From Planctomycetota bacterium (GTDB taxonomy: Bacteria > Planctomycetota > UBA1135 > GCA-002686595), in assembly GCA_016714045.1 (NCBI GenBank), contig JADJNY010000002.1, positions 806,001-870,000 of the forward strand: a DNA stretch of 64,000 bases, written 5' to 3'. Below are positions 1 to 8,250 of the stretch, one piece after another. The position numbers and the translations under genes were made by a program. Below the pieces are notes generated by a model. The model made no database searches. It worked only from the letters and a program-made list of their open reading frames with translations, and was not told where the DNA came from. The first letter of the stretch is position 1. Every line of letters begins with the position of its first letter.

Positions 1-1237
1 AGTCGCTCCTCGGCGACGGCGAGCCTTATCTGCGCACCTTGTTCGCGTCCGTGCAGGGCGAGCTCGCGTTTCGGCGCGGCGAGCCCGGGGCGCTGGAGGC
101 GCTGACTGGCGTGGCGCGCGAGTTCGAGGCCGCGGATCTGCCCGACCTCGAGATCCCGTTCCTGATCGCGCTGGCCGGCGCGTTCGCCGAGACTGGCTTG
201 AAGGAGAATGCCGAAGCGTGTCTGCGGCGCGCCGGGAAGCGCGCGCGCTCGGACGGCTATGCTCGCTACTTGCCGCGCATCCGTGAGGCGATGGCGCAGC
301 TCGACCTCGTCGAGAGCACGGTCGAAGAACGGGGTCGGTTCGCGCTCACGCCGGAGGCCAGCGCAGACCTCGCACGCGCCGGTGGAGGAACCGCGGATGG
401 CTACGTGCGCGTCCGTTCGCTCGGCAAGGGCGCATTCGGCGAAGTGTTTCGCGCGTACGACCCGCTCCGCGGCCATGACGTCGCGATCAAGCGGCTCGCG
501 CTCGACGGCGTCTACGACCTCGACCGCCGCCGGCGGATGATCACGTCGGCGCGGCTCGAGCTCGAGGCCGTCTCTCGGCTCCGTCACCCCGGGATCGCGC
601 GCGTCCACGCCTTCGGGACCGATGCCGAAGGCGCCACCTACGTCGTGCAGGGTTCATCGACGGCGAGCCGCTCCGCGCGCGGATCCCGCGCGGTCCGATC
701 GCAGCGCCCCTCGACGTGGTGATCAACGCGGCGAAGATCGCGCACGCGCTCGCGCTCCTCCACGACCAGCGTGTCGTGCACCGCGATCTGAAGCCGGAGA
801 ACGTGCTCCTGCGCCGCGCGAGCGGCGATCCGGTGCTGATCGACTTCGGCATTGCACACGTGCCCGACCCGAGACACCAGCTCTCCGAGGGCTTCATCGT
901 CGGGACGATCGAGTACATGTCTCCGGAGCAAGCCGCCGGCAAGAGCGTCGAGGGAGGGGCGGACGTCTACGCGCTCGGCGTCGTCGTGTACGAGTGGCTC
1001 ACGGGGGTGCGTCCGATCCGCTTGCCACGGACGAACCTCGCGGAGCTCGCCGAGGAGCTGCGGAAGCGCGAGCCGACGCCGATCGAGGATTGGCGGCCCG
1101 GCCTTCCGATCCAGCTCGTCGAACTCCTCGACCGCATGCTCGCGAAGAAGCCGGGCAAGCGCCCGACTGCGCTCGAGGTCGCCGAGGCATTCGAGGACGT
1201 CACGCGCTCGCTGCGGAGGGGGACGGCGCGGCCGTGA
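1..1237 (+). CDS. TPR-region Ser/Thr protein kinase, 5'-partial, split by a 1-nt frameshift
   Basis: C-terminal part of a eukaryotic-type Ser/Thr kinase that enters the window already open. The first ~120 residues are Ala/Leu-rich helical pairs resembling TPRs. The kinase domain follows with a glycine loop (GKGAFGEV), the VAIKR lysine, HRDLKPEN catalytic loop (nt ~779-802), IDFGIA magnesium motif and GTIEYMSPE activation segment. The protein ends right after the kinase domain, so the kinase is C-terminal, the reverse of the usual PknB order. The frame changes at nt ~650-653, between YVVQ and FIDGEP. One missing base restores a continuous kinase, so this is either a sequence error or a recent null allele. 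Without the repair, a 3' fragment could start at nt 716. Substrates are unknown. Confidence 0.85.
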
Positions 1238-1653
1238 TCGGAAGGGCAGCGGGGCGCGGTTCGCCGACGTCCTGATTCGTGCTGGTGCCGCCCGGACGCC
1301 GTGTCCTGGTCGTCGATGAGCGTGTGCCCCGTCGTGCGCGTTCGTGCCCTTCTGGACGGACGCACCGATTGCGGTGACTGCCTCGTCATCGTGACTTCAC
1401 GCCCCGCTCCCGGTGGTGAAGACCTCACCGCGGTGCTCCCCGTCTGAGGCAGATCGCGGCCTTCACCTCTGCGAAGGCGGCACGCCCTCGCCGTGAGCCG
1501 CGAACTCGTGCGCGATTCAGGCGAGTTCGCATCCGAACAGGAGTCCTTCCTGGGGCGCCGATTCGCGGCACATTCCGGACTCCGGGCGCGGTCGAACGAG
1601 GCGTGGGACTGAACGGTGGCCCGCGCGCCTCGCGAGCGTGAGGGTGCGCCGCC
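1238..1653. other. Intergenic region without a supported gene
   Basis: This stretch separates the kinase from the convergent DUF255 gene. Reading frames here are GC-driven and match nothing I recognise. It contains one inverted repeat (1500-1530) that could serve as a terminator. Confidence 0.5.
1500..1530. terminator. Putative hairpin between convergent genes
   Basis: The 9-nt arms GCGAACTCG (1500-1508) and CGAGTTCGC (1522-1530) are perfectly complementary around a 13-nt loop. There is no T-tract on either side. It lies in the convergent gap, so a terminator role is an inference from position only. Confidence 0.35.
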
Positions 1654-3426
1654 TCAGCTCCCGCGCTCGACCCGCGTCATCAACGCCGGCAGCCGATTGG
1701 GATCCGCCGTCTCCGCGAGGCTTCCGCGGCCGCGCTGCACGTACGCGCGCGCGGGCTCGAACAGGTTGCGCGGGCCGGGCAGGCCCGAGCGCTCGAAGAG
1801 CTCCTTGTCGTGCACCGGGTCGAGCACCTGCACGATGCGGCTCGCGACGTACGGGCGCAGCGCGGCTTCGACGAGCTGGCGCACGAGCTCCGACCCGCGC
1901 GGGCCGACGATCGTGACGTGCACGGGCTCGTGGAAGAGCAGGTCGACCGCGCGCGCGTAGCCCGCGACGAAGTGACCGTAGCGCTTGTAGTCCTGCGCGA
2001 AGCTCTCGAGCGTCGCGCGCGCCGTGTCCGCGTAATCGTCCTCGCGCACGAGCGCCGCGAGCCGCAGGAGCGCCTCGGCCATGACCGAGTTCTCGAGGAT
2101 CGACCGATTGCGCCGCCGCAGACCGCCGTAGGCGCTCGGGTCGTACGGCGTGTCGTAGAAGCCGCCGGTCGGGCTCTGCAGGTTCTCGATCGTCCAATCC
2201 GCGAGGCGCTTCGCGGGGCGCAGGTAGCGGCTCTCGCCTGCGTACTGCAGCGCGTCGACGAGCGCGCGCAGCACGTATGCCTGGTCCGACAGGAGCCCGG
2301 GCAAGTGGTACATGCCGTCCCAGTAGTGGTAGACGCCGCGGTGCTCGTCGAAGAGCTCCTCGACGATGAAGTCGAGCGTCGCGAGCGCCTGCTCCTTGTG
2401 CTTCGGCTCGCGCAGCACCATCGACGCCTTCAAGAGCGACGACGCGGCGATCGCGTTCCAGTTCGCGAAGAGCGTCGGATCGCACGGCGGCGCGCCCATC
2501 GCCTTGCGCTGTTCGAGCGTCAGGAGCCGCGCGTACGCGGGGTGCGCGTCCTGGCTGCCCTTGAACGCCTTGTGCTCGAGGTCGAGCAGCGTGCCGTACA
2601 TCCAGCGCAGGATGCCCTCCGCGGTCTGCCGGTACGACTCGTCGCCGAACACCTGGTGCGCTTCGAGGTAGACGTGCAGGCGCTGCGCGTTCGAGTCGAG
2701 CATCTTCTCGTGGTTCGGCACGCTCCAGTCGGGCTGCGTCGCGTAGCGGTAGAACCCGCCCTCGACTCTGTCGTGGATCTCGCCCTCCTGCATGCAGCGC
2801 AGCGTGCGCCGGACGAGCTGGAGCATCGCCTGATCGCCCGTCTGCGACCAGCGCACGAGCGCGAAGTCGAGCGCTTCCGTGTTGGGGAACTTGTGCTCGC
2901 GTCCCCATCCGCCCCATTGCGGGTCGGCGTTCTCGAGCACGGTGCGCGCGACCTGCTCGACGATCTCGAGCGACAGCTGCGGCGTGCGCGGTCCGACGCG
3001 CGGTCCGCGCGCGCCGTCCTCCTGCTTCTGGCGCTCCTCGAGCTCGGCGATGCGCAGCTTGATGAGCTCGCGGTTCTTCACGTAGTAGTCGGCGACGAGC
3101 TGGAGCCGCGCGACGAGCTCGTCCGCCTCGAGGTACGTGTCCGCCGCGAGGAGCTCGCCCGTGTCGTCGAGCCACGCGAGCGTCGGCCATCCGCCCTTCG
3201 AGTAGCGCGCGTCGAGGTCGGGCCGGCGGTCCTTGTCGACCTGGATCGCGACGAAGCGGTCCTTCACGAGCGCTTGCACGCGCGGATCCGCGAACACTTG
3301 CCGGTCGAGCTCCTTCGAGAAGCGGCACCACGCCGCGCGCACGAAGAGCAGCACGGGCACGCCGCGCGCTCGCGCTTCGGCGAACGCTTCGTCGCACCAA
3401 TCCCACCAACGCAGGGAGGCCGCCAT
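1654..3426 (-). CDS. DUF255 / YyaL-like thioredoxin-domain protein (spermatogenesis-associated protein 20 family)
   Basis: This 590-aa protein has an N-terminal thioredoxin-like domain (about residues 1-120) followed by an (alpha/alpha)6-barrel-like region. Family landmarks are visible: GGWPTLAWLD, GGWGREHKFPNTEALDFAL, VEGGFYRYATQPDWSVPNHEKML and PTGGFYDTPYD. Where related proteins and thioredoxins carry the redox motif, this protein reads AAWCRFSK (C34), so only one cysteine remains and no CxxC can form. It is shorter than typical ~670-aa members. A substrate is not established for the family. The ATG at 3426 follows a TAGCTT box by 8 nt without a Shine-Dalgarno. The RsfS gene lies just upstream on the same strand. 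Confidence 0.85.
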   Translation of the reverse strand: MAASLRWWDWCDEAFAEARARGVPVLLFVRAAWCRFSKELDRQVFADPRVQALVKDRFVAIQVDKDRRPDLDARYSKGGWPTLAWLDDTGELLAADTYLEADELVARLQLVADYYVKNRELIKLRIAELEERQKQEDGARGPRVGPRTPQLSLEIVEQVARTVLENADPQWGGWGREHKFPNTEALDFALVRWSQTGDQAMLQLVRRTLRCMQEGEIHDRVEGGFYRYATQPDWSVPNHEKMLDSNAQRLHVYLEAHQVFGDESYRQTAEGILRWMYGTLLDLEHKAFKGSQDAHPAYARLLTLEQRKAMGAPPCDPTLFANWNAIAASSLLKASMVLREPKHKEQALATLDFIVEELFDEHRGVYHYWDGMYHLPGLLSDQAYVLRALVDALQYAGESRYLRPAKRLADWTIENLQSPTGGFYDTPYDPSAYGGLRRRNRSILENSVMAEALLRLAALVREDDYADTARATLESFAQDYKRYGHFVAGYARAVDLLFHEPVHVTIVGPRGSELVRQLVEAALRPYVASRIVQVLDPVHDKELFERSGLPGPRNLFEPARAYVQRGRGSLAETADPNRLPALMTRVERGS

Positions 3427-3434
3427 CGTCGGAG

Positions 3435-3440
3435 AAGCTA
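3435..3440 (-). promoter_or_regulatory. -10-like TAGCTT box, probably giving a leaderless mRNA
   Basis: On the minus strand TAGCTT is followed by CTCCGACG and then the ATG at 3426. A start site 7-9 nt downstream would fall on or beside the start codon. The same TAGCTTCTC string precedes the hydrolase start at 8164. Function is inferred from position and recurrence. Confidence 0.45.
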
Positions 3441-3487
3441 CGCCTCGCGCCGCGGAGGTTCCATCCTCACGGCGGAGGACGAGCGCG

Positions 3488-3877
3488 TCACTCGGCCTGG
3501 CGCTGGCCGGGCTCGACGAACTCGGGCAGCGGCACGCTCGCCCAATCGACCTTGGGGCAGTGCGCGTAGAGCTGGTCGAGCTCGTAGTAGGCGCGCGCCT
3601 CGGGCTGCTGGATGTGCACGACGACGTCGACGTAGTCCATGAGCACCCACCAGCCGAGGTCGCCGCCCTCGGCGCGCGGGTGCGTCTCGCCCAGCGCCTT
3701 CAAGCGGATGTGGATCTCGTCGTAGAGCGCCTTCACGTGCGGACGCGAGAGACCCGAGATGACGACGACGTAGTCGGCCACCTTGATCTGCTCGGCGACG
3801 TCGTAGACCTGGATGTCCGTGCCCTTCTTGCGGTCGGCGAGGGTGGCGGCTGCGGCGGCGATCTCGAGCGGGGTGAT
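3488..3877 (-). CDS. rsfS: Ribosome silencing factor RsfS, apparent ATC start codon
   Basis: RsfS (Iojap/RsfA family) binds ribosomal protein L14 and blocks subunit joining when nutrients are short. The 129-aa product carries the family pattern: TPLEIAAAAATLADRKKGTDI, VADYVVVISGLSRPHVKAL, and the C-terminal GGDLGWWVLMDYVDVVVHI with the conserved YYELDQLY. No ATG, GTG or TTG lies in frame between the upstream stop (~4049) and a GTG at 3781, and starting at 3781 would delete the first third of the domain. An ATC at 3875-3877 sits exactly where relatives have Met (M-T-x-L-E). It is preceded by AAGGAG with a 6-nt spacer and by a TAGAAT -10 box. I therefore start here. A sequencing error of ATG to ATC is the alternative. 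Confidence 0.85.
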   Translation of the reverse strand: MTPLEIAAAAATLADRKKGTDIQVYDVAEQIKVADYVVVISGLSRPHVKALYDEIHIRLKALGETHPRAEGGDLGWWVLMDYVDVVVHIQQPEARAYYELDQLYAHCPKVDWASVPLPEFVEPGQRQAE

Positions 3878-3883
3878 GGCGGG

Positions 3884-3889
3884 CTCCTT
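3884..3889 (-). promoter_or_regulatory. Shine-Dalgarno AAGGAG that fixes the rsfS start
   Basis: AAGGAG on the minus strand lies 6 nt before the ATC at 3877. It is one of the better ribosome binding sites in the window and does not fit any ATG/GTG/TTG start in the rsfS frame, so it points to the non-canonical start. Confidence 0.7.
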
Positions 3890-3906
3890 GGGGAACGAGG
3901 GCGGGG

Positions 3907-3912
3907 ATTCTA
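3907..3912 (-). promoter_or_regulatory. -10-like TAGAAT box upstream of rsfS
   Basis: TAGAAT on the minus strand differs from the TATAAT consensus at one position (G for T). Transcription would begin near 3900, leaving a leader of about 23 nt that contains the AAGGAG site. A transcript starting there could not include any more upstream start codon for rsfS. Confidence 0.5.
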
Positions 3913-3998
3913 CCGTCGGAAGCTCCGCCCGCGAGGGGGCAAGCGTCGCGAGCCCGCCTGCCGCTCCGAAAGGGCGTTTCGCGGCACGCGGCGCGTGT

Positions 3999-4649
3999 TC
4001 AGGGCTTGGGGGGCGGCGTTTCGCCGAGCGCGGCCCGCTCGCGGCGCTTCAGCCAGGCCCGGCCGAGCACGATCAGCACGAGCGCGATGACCGCGAAGAA
4101 GAGCCAGAGGTGCAGGTCGTGCACGCGATCCTTGAGCACGTCGATCTGCCCGCCGAACAGCTTCCCGAGGTAGATCGAGGCCGGGACGGATACGAGCACG
4201 CCGAGGCTGTCCAGGAGCAGGAACCGCCAGTAGCTCATCTTCATCGTGCCGGCGACGAAGTAGCCCGGGATGCGCAAGCCCGGCAGGAAGCGGCACGTGA
4301 ACACGGCCTGGTTCCCGTGCGCCGCGAAGCGCCGTTCGAGCGCGGCGAAGCGCTCGGGGTGCAGGACCTTCGCGATCCACTTCGACTTGAGCGCGCCGAG
4401 GCCGTAGCGGCGTCCGAGCCAGTACGGGATCGAATCGCCGATCAAGATCGCGGACGAGCACACGAGCGTGATCTTCACGAACTCGACCTCGCCCTTGTGG
4501 AGGAGGATGCCCGAGCCGATCAGCGCGACCTCCTCCGGCGAGGGCAGGCCCAGGCCGCAGAGGAAGAGGAACGCGAACGGCGCGAGGTACGGGAACTCCG
4601 TGAAGACCCCGAGCACTCGGTCCAGCGTGTCGGTGTAGGCGAAGAACAC
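3999..4649 (-). CDS. DedA family (VTT/SNARE-associated) inner-membrane protein
   Basis: This 216-aa polytopic protein shows DedA marks: LGLPSPEEVALIGSG near residue 35, an amphipathic re-entrant region, and RFLPGLRIPGYFVAGTMKM around residue 120, matching the family's R-x-x-P-x-x-R motif. The C-terminus ends in a long hydrophobic helix and a basic tail. DedA proteins help recycle undecaprenyl phosphate or move phospholipid across the membrane and affect proton-motive force; the exact substrate here is unknown. The start is GTG, 9-10 nt after a TAGCAT box, with no Shine-Dalgarno. The gene lies upstream of rsfS with a ~120 nt gap. Confidence 0.9.
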   Translation of the reverse strand: MFFAYTDTLDRVLGVFTEFPYLAPFAFLFLCGLGLPSPEEVALIGSGILLHKGEVEFVKITLVCSSAILIGDSIPYWLGRRYGLGALKSKWIAKVLHPERFAALERRFAAHGNQAVFTCRFLPGLRIPGYFVAGTMKMSYWRFLLLDSLGVLVSVPASIYLGKLFGGQIDVLKDRVHDLHLWLFFAVIALVLIVLGRAWLKRRERAALGETPPPKP

Positions 4650-4658
4650 GGGGCAGAG

Positions 4659-4664
4659 ATGCTA
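4659..4664 (-). promoter_or_regulatory. -10-like TAGCAT box for the DedA gene
   Basis: TAGCATCTC on the minus strand ends about 9 nt before the GTG at 4649. It resembles the boxes before the DUF255 and hydrolase genes and suggests a leaderless message. Confidence 0.4.
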
Positions 4665-4792
4665 GCGGCATCTCGATCGCCGGCCAGCGGAAAGCGGACG
4701 GCGCGTCCGGGGAGCGCGGTTCCCGAGGCGCTTCGAGGCGGCTCGAGCCGGCCGCGCGGGGGGGCGGCGGCGCGCGGGAGCTCCTCCCGCGG

Positions 4793-5437
4793 TCACCGGT
4801 CGTGCGCGTGGAGCTCCTCGCGCCGTGCGCGCGCCGCGCTGGCCGCTTCGGCCGCGTCCGGGTCGCCCTTTCGGGCCGCGAGCTCGTACGCGCGCGCCGC
4901 CTCGGCGTACAGCTCGTCCGGCGTGCCGCGCCACGGCCGCTCGCTCTCCGGCACGACGCCCGCCGCTGCGACCTCCGCGAGGTAGGCGAACAGCACGCCG
5001 CGCTCGAAGGAGAGCGCGCCGTGTCCGTCCGCAGTCGCCGCGCCGCGGTCGAGCGCGTCGAACGCGGCCTGCATCCAGAGCCGTCGGAGCGCGGGATCCG
5101 CCTCGCGCTCGACCGCGGCGCGTTCGTACGCGAAGTGGCGCGCGAGGAAGATCCAACCGCCGGGCGCGTCGGGTGCGAAGTCGAGCGCGCTCGCGGCGAG
5201 GGCGTACCCGTCCGCGTGGCGTCCGCGCCGCCACGCGTGGTCGGCGCGCGCCCACTGCACGTTCGCCGCCGTGTTCGCGAACGGGCCGAGCAGACGGCGG
5301 AGCACGGGCACGGGCTCCGTCTCCTCCGGCGGGCGGAACGCGAAGGGCGCCGCGACGAGCGCGACCGCGACGCCCCACAGCGCGAACCGCGCCGGACCGG
5401 TGCGCAGCCGCTCGAGCCGTTCGCGAAGGCGCGTCAT
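4793..5437 (-). CDS. Membrane-anchored TPR-like protein, last gene of the ABC operon
   Basis: This 214-aa protein has one hydrophobic segment (FALWGVAVALVAAPFAF, about residues 17-33) after a basic N-terminus. A mostly helical soluble region follows, with repeats that resemble tetratricopeptide units (WARADHAWRRGRHADGYALA; YAEAARAYELAARKGDPDA). Its ATG overlaps the TGA of the permease by 4 nt, so it is very probably co-translated with the ABC transporter. I do not recognise the family. An accessory or scaffold role for the transporter is an inference from the operon. Confidence 0.7.
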   Translation of the reverse strand: MTRLRERLERLRTGPARFALWGVAVALVAAPFAFRPPEETEPVPVLRRLLGPFANTAANVQWARADHAWRRGRHADGYALAASALDFAPDAPGGWIFLARHFAYERAAVEREADPALRRLWMQAAFDALDRGAATADGHGALSFERGVLFAYLAEVAAAGVVPESERPWRGTPDELYAEAARAYELAARKGDPDAAEAASAARARREELHAHDR

Positions 5438-6552
5438 CGCGTGCGCCTCCACGCCGCGCGGCTCGCGGACGCGAGCACGACGCCGAGCGCCGCGAGCACG
5501 GCGGCGCCGGCGAGGAGCTCGACGCCGGGCCAGGCGGGCACACGGGCGCGGCTCGCGACGTCGAGCGCGTCGAAGAGCCCGCGGCCCGGGAGCCACGCGG
5601 GATCGAACCCGGCGAGGCCCGGCACGAGCGCCAGCGCGAACGTCCCCGCGGCGGCGATCGCGGGCGAGAGGAACGCGGCGAGGCCGAGCGCGACCGCGCT
5701 CGCGGCGACGACGAGCGCGAGGAGCCGAAGCGCGAGCACGACGCTCGCCGCGCGCGCGTCCTCGACGGGGCGCCACGCGCGCGCGGTCTCGGCCGCGAGG
5801 AACACGCGCGCGTCGGGATCCGTGAGCGAGAGCGCGAGGACGAGCTCGCCCGCGCCCGCCGGGACCTCCGCTTCGATGCGTCCGCGTGCGCCCACCCGCG
5901 CGCGGGCCTCGCGCGCGGATGAACTCGGCTCGCGGGCCTCGCTCGCGGACGAGCGCGACGCGCCCGCGCGCTCGAGGCGCAGCACGACCTCCGTCGCGGG
6001 GCCTGCGCCGGTGCCGAGCACGAGCTCGACCTCGAGCCGCGCGCCCTTCGGGAGCTCGGCGCGGCCGAGCGAAGCCGTGTACGGCGCGCGGCCCGTGATC
6101 CAGCCCGAACGGGGGAGGCGGAGCTCGCCCGCGTCCTGCAGGCTCGCCTCGCGCGCGCGACCGAGCTCGCACGCGGCCGCCACGAGCGCCACGAGCAGCG
6201 CGCACGCGCCGACGTGCCCCAGGTTCGTCGCGCCGACGATGCCCGCGCGCGGCGCCGCGCGCGGCGCGAGGAAGTCGAGCTCCCCCGCGCGCCACAGGGC
6301 GAACGTGCGCGCCGCGCGCAGCACCGCGAACGGGACGAGCACGAGCGCCGTCGCGGTCCACAGCGCCTCGCGCGCCGCCGCGGCCGCGCTCGGCGCGTTC
6401 GCAGCGAGCAGCGTCGCGAGCTCGGCCGCGCGCGACTCCTCGCGCCAGCGCAGGAGCGCCGCCAGCACGGCGACGATCGCGAGCGCGAGCGGCGGGGTCG
6501 CACGGAAGAGCGCGAGCCGCGCGAGCGTCGTCGCCCAGCCGTGCGCGCTCAC
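5434..6552 (-). CDS. ABC-2-like transporter permease
   Basis: This 372-aa protein has hydrophobic segments near the N-terminus (PPLALAIVAVLAALL; TALVLVPFAVLRAA; LGHVGACALLVALVAAA). A hydrophilic, beta-rich insert of ~150 residues comes next, then three more C-terminal segments (VLALRLLALVVAASAVALGLAAFL; AAAGTFALALVPGLAG; LLAGAAVLAALGVVLAS). This pattern fits an ABC-2 or gliding-type permease with an extracytoplasmic loop. The GTG start at 6552 overlaps the ATPase stop by 4 nt (GTGA), and its own stop overlaps the next ATG by 4 nt. Substrate is unknown. The assignment rests on topology and pairing with the ATPase, not a signature motif. Confidence 0.7.
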   Translation of the reverse strand: MSAHGWATTLARLALFRATPPLALAIVAVLAALLRWREESRAAELATLLAANAPSAAAAAREALWTATALVLVPFAVLRAARTFALWRAGELDFLAPRAAPRAGIVGATNLGHVGACALLVALVAAACELGRAREASLQDAGELRLPRSGWITGRAPYTASLGRAELPKGARLEVELVLGTGAGPATEVVLRLERAGASRSSASEAREPSSSAREARARVGARGRIEAEVPAGAGELVLALSLTDPDARVFLAAETARAWRPVEDARAASVVLALRLLALVVAASAVALGLAAFLSPAIAAAGTFALALVPGLAGFDPAWLPGRGLFDALDVASRARVPAWPGVELLAGAAVLAALGVVLASASRAAWRRTR

Positions 6553-7322
6553 GCGGCGGACCCCGCGCGGTGCTCCGGGTCGTGCGCGTGGCGGCGGTAG
6601 AGCTCGAGCAGCGTCCCCGCGCCGAGGACCGCGCGCGGCGCGCCGCGCTCGACGATGCGTCCGCCGAGGAGCACGCAGAGCTCCTCGCAGCCGTCGACGA
6701 GGTCCGAGAGCAGGTGTGACGCGAGCACGACCGTCGTCCCGTTCGCGCGCGCCTCCGCGAGCACGCGGTCGAGCACCGCGAAGCCCGGCGCATCGAGCCC
6801 CGCGGTCGGCTCGTCGAGCAGGAGGAGCTTCGGCCGCGCGATCCAGGCCTGGGCGAGCCCGAAGCGGCGCAGCATCCCGCGCGAGAACCGTCCGAGCGGC
6901 GTGCGCGCGCGGTCGCGGAGCTCGACGAGCTCGAGCAGCCGGTCGCACTCGCGCTGGCGCTCCGCGCGCGGCATGCCCTGCAGCGCCGCGGCGAGGTCGA
7001 GCGTCCCGCGCGCGCCGAGCTCGCGCGGGAAGGGCGAGTCCTCGGGCAGGTAACCGATCGCGCGGCGCACGTCGCGATCGAGCGGATGCCCGCCGAGCAC
7101 CTCGAGGTGGCCGCGCGTGTGCGGCTCCAGGCCCGCGATCACGCGCAAGAGCGTGCTCTTGCCCGAACCGTTCGGTCCCGCGAGCCCGAGCACGCTCCCC
7201 GCGGCGAGCTCGAGGTCGATCCCGCGGAGCACCGCGCGTCGCCGGCGTCCGAGGAGGTCCGGGTAGGCGTGTTCGAGGCCGGCGATCCGCACGCACGCGC
7301 TCCGCGGCGCGGTCCCGTTCAT
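6549..7322 (-). CDS. ABC transporter ATP-binding protein (CcmA/ABC-2 type)
   Basis: This 257-aa nucleotide-binding domain has Walker A GPNGSGKST (about residues 44-52), a Q-loop replaced by a YLPED motif typical of ABC-2 exporters, Walker B LLLLDEP with the TAGLD D-loop, and the H-loop ASHLLSD. The signature reads FSRGM instead of LSGGQ, close to the variants common in gliding or Nos-type exporters. It powers the permease encoded downstream. The ATG overlaps the upstream hydrolase stop by 4 nt, so the operon order is hydrolase, ATPase, permease, TPR protein. Confidence 0.9.
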   Translation of the reverse strand: MNGTAPRSACVRIAGLEHAYPDLLGRRRRAVLRGIDLELAAGSVLGLAGPNGSGKSTLLRVIAGLEPHTRGHLEVLGGHPLDRDVRRAIGYLPEDSPFPRELGARGTLDLAAALQGMPRAERQRECDRLLELVELRDRARTPLGRFSRGMLRRFGLAQAWIARPKLLLLDEPTAGLDAPGFAVLDRVLAEARANGTTVVLASHLLSDLVDGCEELCVLLGGRIVERGAPRAVLGAGTLLELYRRHAHDPEHRAGSAA

Positions 7323-8164
7323 CGCGGCGCTTTCCCGTGCAGCATGTTGTTCAGGGCGGCGCCGACGGCGGTCTTCCACTCCTCGCGGAGGAAGAACTGC
7401 GCGTCGTCGTGCTTCCCTGCGGTCGTGACGAGCGACTTCGGCGGCAGCGCGGCGGCGAGCAGCGCTTCGGCGTGCGCGTAGGGGACGAGCTCGTCCTCGC
7501 GGCTGTGCAGGAGCAGCACGGGCATGGGCACGCGCGGGAGCTTCTCGAGGTTCGCGTAGCGCACGCGCGCGAGCTGGCGCACGGGCAGCCAGGGATAGAA
7601 ACGCGCGCCGACGTCCGGAATCGACGTGAAGGTCGACTGCAGGATCAGCGCCCCGAACGGCTTCCGCAGCGCGAGCTCGACCGCGGGGCCGCCGCCCATC
7701 GATTCGCCGAACACCGCGATCTGGCCGGGCTCGAAGCGCAGCGCGCGCACGAGGTACTCGTACCCCGCGGTCGCGTCCAGGTACGTGCCCTCCTCCGTGG
7801 TGCGGCCATCCGACGCGCCGTAGCCGCGCCAGTCGAGGAGCAGCGTCGTGAAGCCGAGCTCGTGGAACGCGCGTGCGTGCTCGGCGCGGTTCTCGACGTT
7901 GCCCGCGTTGCCGTGGAGCACGAGCACGGCGCCGCGCGGACGCTCCGCGGGCACGAGCCACGCGTAGAGCCGCACGTCGTCGTCCGTCTTCAGGAACAGC
8001 GCCTCGCCGGGGAGCCCGTGGTCCTTCGGCGTCGTCGTCGCCGGCGGGCCGCCCGCGAACACGAGCCGCTCCTGCGCGATCCACAGCGCGGCGCACGCGG
8101 CGGCGTAGAGTCCGGCCGCGGTGGCGAGCACGAGGAGTACGAGGCGGAGCACGTTCCGGTTCAT
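7319..8164 (-). CDS. Membrane-anchored alpha/beta hydrolase (ABHD13/17, BEM46-like)
   Basis: This 281-aa protein starts with a signal anchor (about residues 5-28). It then has the alpha/beta hydrolase core: LVLHGNAGNVENR oxyanion region, LLLDWRGYGASDG, nucleophile elbow FGESMGG (S155), and a probable acid D224 in HSREDELVP and base H252 in AGKHDD. Such proteins act as serine esterases or lipases. Its place at the head of an ABC-2 operon suggests processing of an exported or envelope lipid, which is inference. I chose the ATG at 8164 rather than more upstream codons because it directly precedes the signal anchor and lies 10 nt after a TAGCTT box. Confidence 0.85.
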   Translation of the reverse strand: MNRNVLRLVLLVLATAAGLYAAACAALWIAQERLVFAGGPPATTTPKDHGLPGEALFLKTDDDVRLYAWLVPAERPRGAVLVLHGNAGNVENRAEHARAFHELGFTTLLLDWRGYGASDGRTTEEGTYLDATAGYEYLVRALRFEPGQIAVFGESMGGGPAVELALRKPFGALILQSTFTSIPDVGARFYPWLPVRQLARVRYANLEKLPRVPMPVLLLHSREDELVPYAHAEALLAAALPPKSLVTTAGKHDDAQFFLREEWKTAVGAALNNMLHGKAPR

Positions 8165-8174
8165 CCTGCACGAG

Positions 8175-8180
8175 AAGCTA
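8175..8180 (-). promoter_or_regulatory. -10-like TAGCTT box for the hydrolase-ABC operon
   Basis: TAGCTTCTCG on the minus strand ends 10 nt before the ATG at 8164. It matches the TAGCTTCTC in front of the DUF255 gene. No strong Shine-Dalgarno intervenes. Confidence 0.45.
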
Positions 8181-8250
8181 CCCCTGGAGGAGCGGAGCGC
8201 ACAAGTTCGCGCGTGGACAGCCGCAGGAGCGCGCGACAAGATGAGACCGC

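Noticed and set aside
3488..3781. rsfS starting at the GTG at 3781
   Set aside because: It would remove about 32 conserved N-terminal residues that match the family, and the strong AAGGAG and -10 box lie upstream of the longer form.
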